A stretch of 19,305 bases of DNA from Oscillospiraceae bacterium (GCA_012513005.1 JAAZCZ010000135.1:1-19305), one strand, 5' to 3'; shown: positions 7,789 through 15,754, numbered from the stretch's first letter. Notes: generated from the sequence alone by a model not told the origin. Numbers and translations are program-made.

Positions 7789-9462
7789 ATGACAATAAAA
7801 AGCGATATAGAAATAGCCCAGGCGTGCAAAATGTCCGATATAGGCAAAATTGCGGCAAAAATCGGGCTTAGCGAGGATGACATTGAGCGTTACGGCAGAT
7901 ACAAAGCCAAGATAAACCCCATTGCCGCAATGGAAAAAAGCGGCAAAAGCAGGGGCAAGCTCATATTAGTCACCGCCATAAACCCGACCCCGGCAGGCGA
8001 GGGCAAGACCACAACCACAGTAGGTCTGGCAGATGCCCTGCAAAGACTCGGCAAGAAAACCGTTGTCGCCCTGCGCGAGCCGTCACTCGGACCTGTTTTC
8101 GGCGTAAAGGGCGGGGCAGCAGGCGGCGGCATGGCTCAGGTTGTGCCGATGGAGGATATTAACCTGCACTTCACGGGAGATTTTCACGCAATAGCGGCTG
8201 CTAATAACCTGCTTGCCGCCATGATAGATAACCACATTTGGCGAGGCAACGCGCTGGGCATTGACCCGCGGCGTATCACATGGCGCCGCTGTGTGGATAT
8301 GAACGACAGGCAGCTTAGATTTATTGCAGACGGTCTGGGCGGCGCCGGAAACGGCACCCCCCGTGAAGACGGCTTTGACATAACAGTCGCCAGCGAGGTT
8401 ATGGCAGTTTTCTGCTTAGCCTCGGATATAAGCGATTTGAAAGCCCGGCTTTCTAAAATGGTGATAGGCTACACCTATGAAAACAAGCCCGTTTTTGCCG
8501 CAGATTTAAATGCCCATGGTGCGATGACAGCGCTGTTAAAGGACGCGCTTTGGCCGAATTTAGTCCAGACCTTAGAGGGCACACCCGCAATAATTCACGG
8601 CGGACCCTTTGCCAACATAGCCCACGGCTGCAACAGCATAATTGCCACAAAAACAGCAAGATATTTGGGCGAATACTGTGTAACCGAGGCGGGATTTGGG
8701 GCAGACTTAGGCGCGCAGAAGTATTTGGACATTAAATGCAGGGCTGATAATGACCTTGTGCCCGATGCTGTCTGTATAGTTGCGACTATAAGAGCCTTAG
8801 CACATCACGGCGGAGCTAAAAAAGAGGATTTAAACAGAAAAGATGCACTTAAAAAAGGCATAGATAACCTGCTGCGCCATGCCGATAATATAAAAACTGT
8901 CTATAATCTCCCCTGCGTTGTGGCACTAAACCGCTTTGTGACCGACACCGAGGCAGAAATTAATCTGGTTAGAGAATCCTGCGCTGCCTTGGGAATAAGC
9001 ACTGTCTTATCCGAGGTCTGGGAAAAGGGCTCTTTGGGCGGGGCACTACTTGCTGAGGAAATAATAAGGCTTTGCAATCTGCCCTCTGACTTTAGCTTTT
9101 CGCACGTCGAGGATGAGGATGTTTTAGATAAGCTAAATAAAATCTGCAAAAGAGTATACAGAGCAAACGGAGTAATCTTAACAGCCGAGGCAGAAAAGCA
9201 GCTTGCCCGCCTGCGGGAGTTTGGCTTTGGCAGCCTGCCTGTCTGCGTTGCAAAAACGCAGTACTCGTTTTCCGACGACGCTAAAAAATTAGCTGCCCCC
9301 GAGGACTTTTATATAACAGTCAGAAACCTAAAGGTATCTGCCGGTGCCGGCTTTGTTGTAGCTCTAACGGGAGATATCATGACAATGCCGGGGCTGCCGA
9401 AAGTCCCCGCCGCCGAGAAAATCGATGTTGACAGTAGCGGCAAAATCACAAATCTGTTTTAG
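7789..9462 (+). CDS. fhs: Formate-tetrahydrofolate ligase
   Basis: This enzyme joins formate to tetrahydrofolate using ATP, giving 10-formyl-THF for purine and formyl-Met synthesis. In acetogens it also acts in the methyl branch of the Wood-Ljungdahl pathway. The 557-residue protein has the expected length and N-terminus (SDIEIAQ at residues 5-11). The nucleotide-binding segment TAINPTPAGEGKTTT (about 62-76) is present, followed by REPSLGPVFGVKGGAAGGG and the conserved INLHFTGDFHAI segment. GGCGGAGGCGG lies 5 nt before the ATG, so translation should be strong. It follows mutL by 33 bp without a visible terminator, so read-through from mutL is likely. Presence of Fhs alone does not show acetogenesis; no other pathway genes are in the window. 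The gene looks intact. Confidence 0.97.
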   Translation: MTIKSDIEIAQACKMSDIGKIAAKIGLSEDDIERYGRYKAKINPIAAMEKSGKSRGKLILVTAINPTPAGEGKTTTTVGLADALQRLGKKTVVALREPSLGPVFGVKGGAAGGGMAQVVPMEDINLHFTGDFHAIAAANNLLAAMIDNHIWRGNALGIDPRRITWRRCVDMNDRQLRFIADGLGGAGNGTPREDGFDITVASEVMAVFCLASDISDLKARLSKMVIGYTYENKPVFAADLNAHGAMTALLKDALWPNLVQTLEGTPAIIHGGPFANIAHGCNSIIATKTARYLGEYCVTEAGFGADLGAQKYLDIKCRADNDLVPDAVCIVATIRALAHHGGAKKEDLNRKDALKKGIDNLLRHADNIKTVYNLPCVVALNRFVTDTEAEINLVRESCAALGISTVLSEVWEKGSLGGALLAEEIIRLCNLPSDFSFSHVEDEDVLDKLNKICKRVYRANGVILTAEAEKQLARLREFGFGSLPVCVAKTQYSFSDDAKKLAAPEDFYITVRNLKVSAGAGFVVALTGDIMTMPGLPKVPAAEKIDVDSSGKITNLF

Positions 9463-9486
9463 CGAATTTTAATATAAGCAAATTGC

Positions 9487-9503
9487 CTTACAGCCAATGT
9501 AAG
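9487..9503. promoter_or_regulatory. Inverted repeat, candidate response-regulator operator for the BceAB/BceRS-type module
   Basis: CTTACA and TGTAAG form a perfect 6-bp inverted repeat with a 5-bp spacer, ending directly against the -35 hexamer TTGATA. From memory, regulators of the BceR group bind a TNACA / TGTAA inverted repeat upstream of -35. The half-sites and position fit that picture, although I recall a 4-bp spacer in the described motif. Binding by the regulator encoded at 12388 is inference. Confidence 0.5.
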
Positions 9504-9533
9504 TTGATATCTTCTGCTTTTTTGCTGTACTAT
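9504..9533 (+). promoter_or_regulatory. Candidate promoter of the BceAB/BceRS-type operon
   Basis: TTGATA (9504-9509) and TACTAT (9528-9533) are 18 bp apart and lie about 52 bp before the ATPase gene. The weak -10 and the inverted repeat touching the -35 suggest an activator-dependent promoter. Confidence 0.45.
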
Positions 9534-9585
9534 TACGGTGAACTTAAGTGAAATTCAGCAAATAAAGGCCGGGAGGCAATAATTT

Positions 9586-10353
9586 ATGAAAAATGATAAA
9601 GTTTTAGAGGTTTTAGAACTTAGCAAGACCTTCGGAGAGGGCGAGAGCAAAACAGAGGCTCTGCGCAGCATCAGCTTCAGCGTTGCCGAAGGTGAGTTTT
9701 TGGGCATTATGGGTCCCTCTGGCTCAGGCAAAACTACCCTGCTTAACTGCATAGCCACAATGATACGCCCCTCATCGGGCAAAATCCTGCTAAAAGGCCG
9801 TGATATTCAGGCTTTTTCAGAAAGCGAAACAGCAGAATACAGAGGTCGGGATATAGGCTTTATATTTCAGGAGTTTGAGCTGCTGGATAATCTGACAGGC
9901 AGAGAGAACATTGCCCTGCCATTAGCTCTGCACGGGATTTCACCCCAGAGCGCCGAGGGCGAGATTATGCGCCTTGCCGAGGTCTTTGATATAAAGACAG
10001 AGCTGCCAAAGTTCCCAACCGAGATGTCGGGCGGGCAAAAGCAGCGAGTGGCGGCAGCCCGCGCACTTATTTCAAACCCCGCAATAGTTTTGGCAGACGA
10101 GCCGACAGGCGCACTTGACAGTCAGAACGCCAAAACGCTTATGAAGTGCCTAAGCCTTGCCTGCAACACTGTTATGATGGTCACACACGATGCCAACGCC
10201 GCTTCCTACTGCTCACGCATACTATTCATTCGTGACGGCAAGCTGTTTCATGAGCTGCGGCGAAACCCCGAAACTGAGGCACCCTCGGACTTTTATGCCC
10301 GAATAGTTGTTGTGCTGTCTCAGATGGGAGGAGGCGCAACTAATGTTCTTTAA
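9586..10353 (+). CDS. ABC transporter ATPase, BceA-type (antimicrobial peptide detoxification)
   Basis: This 255-residue ABC ATPase powers the permease encoded next door. It shows Walker A GPSGSGKT (G43-T50), the Q-loop region FIFQEFELLDNLT (about 93-105), signature MSGGQKQRV (147-155), Walker B IVLADEP with D171/E172, and the H-loop VTHD. The family is that of MacB/LolD/BceA-type exporters. The neighbouring large permease with an extracellular domain and the two-component system place it in the BceAB group, which confers resistance to peptide antibiotics acting on lipid-II cycle intermediates. GGGAGG lies about 10 nt before the ATG. The last 11 bp overlap the permease start, so the two are translationally coupled. 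The exact drug cannot be read from sequence. Confidence 0.92.
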   Translation: MKNDKVLEVLELSKTFGEGESKTEALRSISFSVAEGEFLGIMGPSGSGKTTLLNCIATMIRPSSGKILLKGRDIQAFSESETAEYRGRDIGFIFQEFELLDNLTGRENIALPLALHGISPQSAEGEIMRLAEVFDIKTELPKFPTEMSGGQKQRVAAARALISNPAIVLADEPTGALDSQNAKTLMKCLSLACNTVMMVTHDANAASYCSRILFIRDGKLFHELRRNPETEAPSDFYARIVVVLSQMGGGATNVL

Positions 10354-12349
10354 GCAGGTCAGGCGCAACGCCATGCGAGACCGCAAGAAGAACTCTCTCT
10401 ACTTCGCCTCCATGACAGTTGCAATAATAGCTTTCTATACACTGCTCTCACTTGAAAGTCAGGACGTTATGCAGTTTCTGCATCAGGTTGAATCGCAGGC
10501 TGTTTCTAAGCTGCTTGCCGTAATACCGGTTGTATATTTAATATCGCTCCTTTTTGTGTTTTTCTTAGTATTCTTTGCCGTTAAATTCGACCTTATGAGC
10601 AGGCGGCGCGAATTTGGGCTATATCTCATGCTCGGCATGAAGCGCAGAAGGCTCTTTGGCATGATATTCTTAGAAAACCTGATGAACAGCACAATTTCTC
10701 TTATCTTCGGCATCACCGGCGCTGTGTTTTTAACAGAGCTAATCAGCCTTGCAACAGTCAAGCTCACAGGTCTCGGCATTATTGCACACCGCTTTACAAT
10801 CTCATTTTCTGCTCTTTTGTTCACGATTTTCGGTTATCTTTTCGTGTCTCTATTCTCCACACTCGTAATCTGCATAAGAACAAGCCGCACAGAGCCTAAC
10901 GAGCTTCTGCACGCAGAAAAAAGTCGCAGCTTTTCGACACTCACAAAAAAATCGAGCATGTTTTCACTTGTAGTCGGCATAATTTGCCTGCTTATCGCCT
11001 ATGGTATCGGTATTTTTCTGTTTTCTGAGTTCCAGCCTTCAATTTTTGCGATTTTCTTTTTCGGCGCAGTCGGCACATTTCTTTTCTACCGTGGCTTTGG
11101 CGCAATAATTGAGCGCAGAATACTAAAAAGCGGCGAGGGCGGCACGGGGCTTTCAGTTTTTAACTCAAGGCAGCTTCAGGAGCAGGTAACGCACAGAAGC
11201 TCATCTCTTGCCGTCTCCTCACTGCTTCTGCTGCTTGCAGTCTCATTTTTAACGGTAGGCATAGGAAACTCACTCGGCACAAAAAAAGCTAATCCCCGCG
11301 GAGTAGATTTTACCCTGTTTTGCACGGCTGACGAGTTTAATGCTGTTAAAAACGACAGCGAAATAATGTCTAAAGTAAAGCTTGCCTATCCGATGGAGCT
11401 ATCCCGTGTACGCAGGGAAGGCAGCGTTTTAGCTCCTTCGATTTACACCGCACTGGATGAGGGCGTGCAGAATAAGAATGCAAGAAGCTCCCTTCCTTCG
11501 TTTTCCGAGGTTGAGCGAATTATATCCGAATCTGCCTTCCGCTCCTTGCAGGAGGGTCTCGGAAAAACTCTGCCCCCGCTCGGGGATAACAAGGTAGCTT
11601 TATATTTGCGGCATGATTCCGTAGCAGAAATACATAATGTGCTGAATAAGCTCCTGAAAAACGGCACTCGTGCCACGATAGACGGCAAAAAATACGAATT
11701 TTTACCCGAAATATACACAGACAACATAGTAGCAGACACAGCTATCAGCATATATTTTGCAGTTATCGTCCCGGACGAGGTCTATAAGAGGCTTGAAAAA
11801 GGTGAAGGTCCCGTGGGCTACAACCTGCAGCTAAAAGATGAGGAAGTAGAAAAAGAGGGTCTGCCACCCGCTTTATTTGCCTTGCAGCGCATATTAAGGG
11901 AAAAGGAAATTCGTCATGAATCCTATATTCAGGGCATCGGCAGGTCTCTGTTTTTGGCGGTGTCGGGGGCATATTTAAGCTTTTATCTCGGCTTTCTGTT
12001 TTTGATTATTGCCAACACCTCGCTTGCAGTCACATTCTCAATTATGCATGAGGAGGGCAAGGGCAGATATAAAACCCTGCTCATGCTTGGGGCTAAACGC
12101 TCGGATATTTACGCATCAGCCATGTCCCAAATACGCCACTATTTCCTGCTTGTTTTGGGGCTCACGGCAGTAAGCTCGATTTTTGCTATCATCACTTTAT
12201 TTTTTAGCATGGTGAGAATCCCCGCCGGGGCATCCTTTGCCCTTGTTTTGGGGCTTTCCGCAGGCGCGTTCTTGCTGCTCATTCTAATCGAAGTTATCTA
12301 CATAGGCGCAGTTAAAAAGGCAATCAAAAAACAAATTGCCGCAATTTAG
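10343..12349 (+). CDS. ABC transporter permease, BceB-type (FtsX domains)
   Basis: This 668-residue permease (from the chosen start) is the membrane partner of the preceding ATPase and probably also the antibiotic sensor for the downstream kinase. The ATG at 10343 is preferred over an upstream in-frame start at 10307. GGGAGGAG lies 10-17 nt before it, and MFFKQVRRNAMRD matches the usual N-terminus, with FKQVRRN leading into the first helix. Hydrophobic segments at about 20-40 and 55-80 are followed by several FtsX-like helices. A large non-membrane region lies at about 307-530, then the final FtsX domain with three to four helices. A roughly 220-residue extracellular domain between helices 7 and 8 is the hallmark of BceB. 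It overlaps the ATPase gene by 11 bp and ends 38 bp before the response regulator. Confidence 0.9.
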   Translation: MFFKQVRRNAMRDRKKNSLYFASMTVAIIAFYTLLSLESQDVMQFLHQVESQAVSKLLAVIPVVYLISLLFVFFLVFFAVKFDLMSRRREFGLYLMLGMKRRRLFGMIFLENLMNSTISLIFGITGAVFLTELISLATVKLTGLGIIAHRFTISFSALLFTIFGYLFVSLFSTLVICIRTSRTEPNELLHAEKSRSFSTLTKKSSMFSLVVGIICLLIAYGIGIFLFSEFQPSIFAIFFFGAVGTFLFYRGFGAIIERRILKSGEGGTGLSVFNSRQLQEQVTHRSSSLAVSSLLLLLAVSFLTVGIGNSLGTKKANPRGVDFTLFCTADEFNAVKNDSEIMSKVKLAYPMELSRVRREGSVLAPSIYTALDEGVQNKNARSSLPSFSEVERIISESAFRSLQEGLGKTLPPLGDNKVALYLRHDSVAEIHNVLNKLLKNGTRATIDGKKYEFLPEIYTDNIVADTAISIYFAVIVPDEVYKRLEKGEGPVGYNLQLKDEEVEKEGLPPALFALQRILREKEIRHESYIQGIGRSLFLAVSGAYLSFYLGFLFLIIANTSLAVTFSIMHEEGKGRYKTLLMLGAKRSDIYASAMSQIRHYFLLVLGLTAVSSIFAIITLFFSMVRIPAGASFALVLGLSAGAFLLLILIEVIYIGAVKKAIKKQIAAI

Positions 12350-12387
12350 TTTGATATTTTATATTATTTAGTAAGGGAGGGGCAGGC

Positions 12388-13062
12388 TTGAAAACGATTG
12401 CAATAGTTGAGGATGACGAATTTTTGCTCGAAGAAATCATAAACACATTTGAAAGCCGGGGCATGAACGCAGTCGGAGTTTCTGATCTAAAAAATGCTGT
12501 TAGAGAAATAATAAAGCTCTCCCCCGATCTTCTTGTACTTGATTTAAATCTGCCCTATCAAAACGGTCTTGAAATTTGCACGGCTGTAAAGTCCAAAATC
12601 AATATGCCTATTCTGATATTAACAGCGCGAGACAGCTTAGGAGACGAAATCTGCGCAATAAACCTCGGTGCAGATGACTATCTAACAAAGCCCTGTCACC
12701 CGGATAGGCTAATTGCCCGCGCACAGCGGCTGCTTAGCACCTACGAGGGCAGCTTAAATCTTGTGCGTGCAGGCATGCTCACAGTAGACTCCGTTTCATA
12801 CAAGGTCTCCTACAAGGGAGAAAATATGGTCTTGCCCGAAACCTCGGGCAAGATTTTGCTCACATTGGCTAAGGCATATCCCGAAACCGCAGCAAAAGAA
12901 GAGCTTGTTAAAACTCTCTGGGGCACCGGTGAATTTTTAGACCCCAACATACTCGAAGTCAACATAGCAAGGCTGCGCAAAAGCTTATCCGAAATCGGCG
13001 CTGACAGCGCCGTAATAACTGTTCGCGGCGAGGGCTACAAAATAGCGGAGGGTGAAGTATGA
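12388..13062 (+). CDS. OmpR-family response regulator, BceR-like
   Basis: This 224-residue two-domain regulator starts at TTG (12388), placed by a strong AAGGGAGGGG just upstream and by the receiver N-terminus KTIAIVEDDE. The receiver shows the acidic pair E8/D9-D10, phospho-acceptor D52 (LVLDLNLP), T79 and K101 (LTKPC). The C-terminal winged helix (about 125-222) ends with the typical VRGEGYKI. It should be phosphorylated by the kinase that overlaps it by 4 bp and activate the ABC genes of the same cluster. The inverted repeat at 9487-9503 is the natural target candidate. The regulator follows the transporter genes, the reverse of the order in the Bacillus bce locus, so the whole four-gene unit is probably autoregulated from one promoter. 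Confidence 0.93.
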   Translation: MKTIAIVEDDEFLLEEIINTFESRGMNAVGVSDLKNAVREIIKLSPDLLVLDLNLPYQNGLEICTAVKSKINMPILILTARDSLGDEICAINLGADDYLTKPCHPDRLIARAQRLLSTYEGSLNLVRAGMLTVDSVSYKVSYKGENMVLPETSGKILLTLAKAYPETAAKEELVKTLWGTGEFLDPNILEVNIARLRKSLSEIGADSAVITVRGEGYKIAEGEV

Positions 13063-14075
13063 AAGCTTATTTTCGCCTGATAACTCCCCTGCTTTTGCCG
13101 CTAATATTCTGTGATATTTTCTGCATAGTGCTTATTTGGTTTACAGATGTTGCGCACGGCAGCAAATATGTTTTTCTGATTTTAGTTTTCAACATACTCT
13201 ATCTGCTCATATTATCTGCTGTAATCTATTCTAAAAAACGAGACACAGACGCTGCAATAAAGGCTTTTTTAAACGAAGCAAATGCAAAAACCGCGGCAGA
13301 ATTAAAGGCTATGCTTCCCGCCTATATGCACCCTTTAACAGACGGCTTAAACGAGGTCTTAAAGGCACGCGAGGAAGAAATAAAAAGGCTTAAAACAGAC
13401 AGTAGCGCATACATAAACTATATTGACGAGTGGACACACGAGATAAAAACACCGCTGTCACTGCTGTCACTAATGCTTGTAAACAGAAAAGCCGAGATGA
13501 GCGAATATGTGCTGCGGCGCATGATGCATATTAACCGAAAGCTCACGGATGATGTTGAAAAAATCCTGTTTTATTCCCGCATTAATTCCGGCAGACCGGA
13601 TATTAACTTCACTCGATTTCGCTTAGACGAGCTTGTCTCTGAGCGAATAAATGAGTTTGAGTTTCTAATCGGCGAGGCAGGCGGAAAAATTAAGTCAAAT
13701 CTCAATAAAAGCCTTGTCACAGCAGATAAAAAGACCATGGGCTTTATAATAGACCAGCTACTTTCCAATGCCGCAAAATACATGGCTAAAAGTAGCGGCA
13801 TAATAGAAATAAGCCTTTCGCAAAATAGCTCGGATACTGCGGCTGTTTTGACTATATTAAATAACGGCGGCGGCGTGCTGCCCGAGGATGCGCCCTTTAT
13901 TTTCGATATGGGCTTTTGCGGCGGAATTGAGAGAAGACAGAGAGCTACGGGCATGGGGCTTTATTTAGCCTCCCGCTATGCCGAGGCTAACTGCGCAAAG
14001 CTCATGCTGTCTCCCATCAGCACAAAAGGCGAATTTTTCGAAATATCGCTGATTATCCCGGCAGACAGCGAATAA
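13059..14075 (+). CDS. Intramembrane-sensing histidine kinase, BceS-like
   Basis: This 338-residue kinase has two N-terminal membrane helices (about 9-28 and 37-57) joined by a loop of fewer than ten residues. There is therefore no real extracellular sensor, as expected for intramembrane-sensing kinases that take their signal from the BceAB transporter. The phospho-acceptor is H127 in DEWTHEIKTPLS. The ATPase domain has an N-box with N237 (QLLSNAAKY), a DMGF segment standing in for the usual D-G-G-type G1 motif, and a G2 box TGMGLYLAS. The start ATG overlaps the regulator's stop (ATGA). A terminator follows about 60 bp downstream, so this is the last gene of the unit. Full length and intact by family comparison. 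Confidence 0.93.
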   Translation: MKAYFRLITPLLLPLIFCDIFCIVLIWFTDVAHGSKYVFLILVFNILYLLILSAVIYSKKRDTDAAIKAFLNEANAKTAAELKAMLPAYMHPLTDGLNEVLKAREEEIKRLKTDSSAYINYIDEWTHEIKTPLSLLSLMLVNRKAEMSEYVLRRMMHINRKLTDDVEKILFYSRINSGRPDINFTRFRLDELVSERINEFEFLIGEAGGKIKSNLNKSLVTADKKTMGFIIDQLLSNAAKYMAKSSGIIEISLSQNSSDTAAVLTILNNGGGVLPEDAPFIFDMGFCGGIERRQRATGMGLYLASRYAEANCAKLMLSPISTKGEFFEISLIIPADSE

Positions 14076-14136
14076 GTCGAATATACTAAGCCTAAAAACT
14101 AAGCTTTACGGCTATATTAATCACATAAGCTAACTC

Positions 14137-14165
14137 GCAGTCATAAAATTATGGCTGCGTTTTTC
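14137..14165 (+). terminator. Rho-independent terminator of the BceAB/BceRS-type operon
   Basis: GCAGTCATA (14137-14145) pairs with TATGGCTGC (14150-14158), with one G-U pair and a 4-nt loop, followed by GTTTTTT. It lies 62 bp after the kinase stop codon. Confidence 0.75.
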
Positions 14166-14345
14166 GTCCAACAGACTTATTTATCGTCCAATTTTATCTC
14201 TTTTTGGACGAAAAGTTAGTATTTGGATAAAAAACTTTCAGCAAAGCAAGCTTATATGAGAGCTGCGCTCACGCGTCGCCCGGCGGGCAGATTTTGCTTA
14301 ACTTATGCAAAATCACCGAGCTTATCGTTATTATTTCTAAAATAC
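14161..14345. other. Gene-free structured stretch with inverted repeats
   Basis: No coding region is credible here. TTTTCGTCCAA (14161-14171) is a perfect 11-bp inverted match to TTGGACGAAAA (14204-14214). A second CGTCCAA lies at 14185-14191 and a partial TTGGAT at 14223-14228. Further on, GATTTTGC (14290-14297) and GCAAAATC (14307-14314) form an 8-bp hairpin with a 9-nt loop. A GC-rich run around 14268-14289 stands out from the AT-rich surroundings. None of the hairpins is followed by a T-run on either strand, so they are not obvious terminators. Operators, a small RNA or remains of a repeat element are all possible. Confidence 0.4.
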
Positions 14346-14383
14346 GGCATAATAATTATACCTAATTTGTATAAGCTGACCAG

Positions 14384-14412
14384 TTGAACTTAATATGCTT
14401 ATACAGTAACAT
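14384..14412 (+). promoter_or_regulatory. Candidate promoter of the T-box/metNIQ transcript
   Basis: TTGAAC (14384-14389) and TAACAT (14407-14412) are 17 bp apart. Transcription would begin about 15 bp before stem I of the T-box. An overlapping alternative is TTGTAT (14367-14372) with TAATAT (14391-14396). Confidence 0.4.
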
Positions 14413-14433
14413 ATTATTAACACCAATAAACTT

Positions 14434-14701
14434 TAAAGACGATGAAGAAAAGAGTAGTTTGAGATAACTCGTCACAGAGAGCTCCCGGCGGTGGAAAGGG
14501 GGCACGAAATGCTCGGATGAAGATGGTTTTGGAGTCGCGCACCGAACGCAGTATATCTGCGCAAGGCTGCGACGGGAGCGCCCGTTACAGCGACAGAAGT
14601 ATGATGGTACTTCGTGAGGCTCTTTTCCGTGAGGATAGAGTAAATTAGGGTGGTAACGCGATATATTCGCCCCTGATGCTATGCATCGGGGGCGTTTTTT
14701 T
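14434..14701 (+). promoter_or_regulatory. T-box riboswitch, methionine-specific (AUG specifier), transcriptional type
   Basis: Stem I begins at AAAGAC (14435-14440), which closes with GUC at 14533-14535. The GAUGA/GGA kink-turn region follows. The specifier loop has AGUAGU on the 5' side and AUGAAGAUGG on the 3' side; a helix UUUGAG/CUCGGA lies directly above it. In this frame the specifier is AUG at 14523-14525, followed by a purine. The distal AGAGAGC and GGUGGAAA elements are present. Further hairpins follow, including a stem-III-like GAAGTA/TACTTC at 14596-14613. The T-box core AGGGTGGTAACGCG (14647-14660) differs from AGGGTGGNACCGCG at one position. The antiterminator pairs AGGG with CCCU and GCG with CGC around the 7-nt bulge UGGUAAC. 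UGGU fits a tRNA ending ACCA, as for tRNA-Met. Uncharged tRNA-Met would stabilise it and allow metNIQ expression. Confidence 0.92.
14668..14701 (+). terminator. T-box-controlled Rho-independent terminator
   Basis: CGCCCCTGATGC (14668-14679) and GCATCGGGGGCG (14683-14694) form a 12-bp stem with a TAT loop, followed by seven T residues. Its 5' strand overlaps the antiterminator, giving the either/or switch. Confidence 0.93.
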
Positions 14702-14739
14702 ATTATATTTATTAATATTTATATCTTGGGGGCATAAAA

Positions 14740-15750
14740 TTGCAGTTTAGAGAAACAATCATCAGCATAAAAAATCTCACAAAGACATTCGGCACGGGGC
14801 ATGCTGCCGTAACTGCCCTTTCTGATGTCAGTCTGGATATAGAAAAGGGAGAAATCTTCGGTGTAATCGGGCTTTCCGGTGCCGGCAAGTCAACTCTTGT
14901 GCGCTGCATAAACCTGCTGGAAAAGCCGACATACGGCAGTGTTATAGTAAACGGTCAGGATTTAACAACGCTATCGGATGCAAAGCTTAGGCTGGCAAGG
15001 CGAGATATCGGCATGATTTTTCAGGGCTTTAACCTGCTCATGCAAAAAACCGCACAAGACAATGTTGCGTTTCCGCTCACACTCTGCGGCATCGGCAAAA
15101 AGGAATCTCGCAAAAAAGCCTTGGAGCTGCTTAGCTTAGTCGGTCTAAAAGACAAGGCAAAATCATGGCCGGCGCAGCTTTCCGGCGGGCAGATGCAAAG
15201 GGTGGCAATTGCAAGAGCCCTTGCCACAGACCCCTCGGTTTTACTCTGCGACGAGGCAACAAGTGCACTTGACCCCGCCACAACAGACTCAATCTTGGAG
15301 CTTTTGCGGGATATTAACAGAAGGCTCGGTGTCACAATTGTTGTAATAACCCACGATATGCGGGTAATCGAGCAAATCTGCTCTCGGGTTGCCATTATTT
15401 CAGACAGCAAGGTAGCAGAGGTCGGCTACTCTGCCGATGTGTTCAGGAAGCCCAAGACAGATGCGGCAAGAAGCCTTGTTTTGCCTCCCGGCGAGAGACT
15501 CACGGGGCTAAAATCCGGCGGCGAGCTAATAAGACTTGCCTTTGACGGCAGCACAAGCGACAGACCGGTAATAGCCGAAATGGTGCTAAAATTCGGGCAG
15601 CCTGTCAACATAGTTTACGCCGACACAAGGGTAATCGAGGGTCGCATCTACGGTCACACGATAATAAGACTTCCCGATGACAGGGATATCTCAATAAAAA
15701 TGCAAAGCTGGCTCACAGAGCAAGAAGTAAGCTTCACAAAGGAGGACTAA
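14740..15750 (+). CDS. metN: Methionine ABC importer, ATP-binding protein MetN
   Basis: MetN drives uptake of methionine with MetI and MetQ. The 336-residue protein starts at TTG (14740), with GGGGG 7 nt upstream and the family N-terminus close behind. It shows Walker A GLSGAGKST (G44-S51), a Q-loop in MIFQGFNLL (92-100), signature LSGGQ (147-151), Walker B LLCDEATSALD with D171/E172, and the H-loop ITHD with H205. The C-terminal 75 residues or so form the NIL (ACT-like) domain. In characterised MetNI this domain binds methionine and shuts down transport when internal methionine is high. It is the first gene after the methionine T-box and lies 4 bp before metI. Assignment to methionine rests on the NIL domain, the T-box and the metI/metQ neighbours; D-methionine or methionine derivatives are also typical substrates. 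Confidence 0.95.
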   Translation: MQFRETIISIKNLTKTFGTGHAAVTALSDVSLDIEKGEIFGVIGLSGAGKSTLVRCINLLEKPTYGSVIVNGQDLTTLSDAKLRLARRDIGMIFQGFNLLMQKTAQDNVAFPLTLCGIGKKESRKKALELLSLVGLKDKAKSWPAQLSGGQMQRVAIARALATDPSVLLCDEATSALDPATTDSILELLRDINRRLGVTIVVITHDMRVIEQICSRVAIISDSKVAEVGYSADVFRKPKTDAARSLVLPPGERLTGLKSGGELIRLAFDGSTSDRPVIAEMVLKFGQPVNIVYADTRVIEGRIYGHTIIRLPDDRDISIKMQSWLTEQEVSFTKED

Positions 15751-15754
15751 GTAT

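Noticed and set aside
10307..10342. Upstream start for the BceB-type permease
   Set aside because: The ATG at 10343 has a well-placed GGGAGGAG and gives the expected N-terminus; the upstream start would overlap the ATPase gene by 47 bp without a ribosome site.
14434..14701. S-box (SAM) riboswitch upstream of metNIQ
   Set aside because: The conserved AGAGAGC, GGTGGAAA and AGGGTGGTAACGCG elements and the 7-nt bulged antiterminator are those of a T-box; no SAM-I core was seen.
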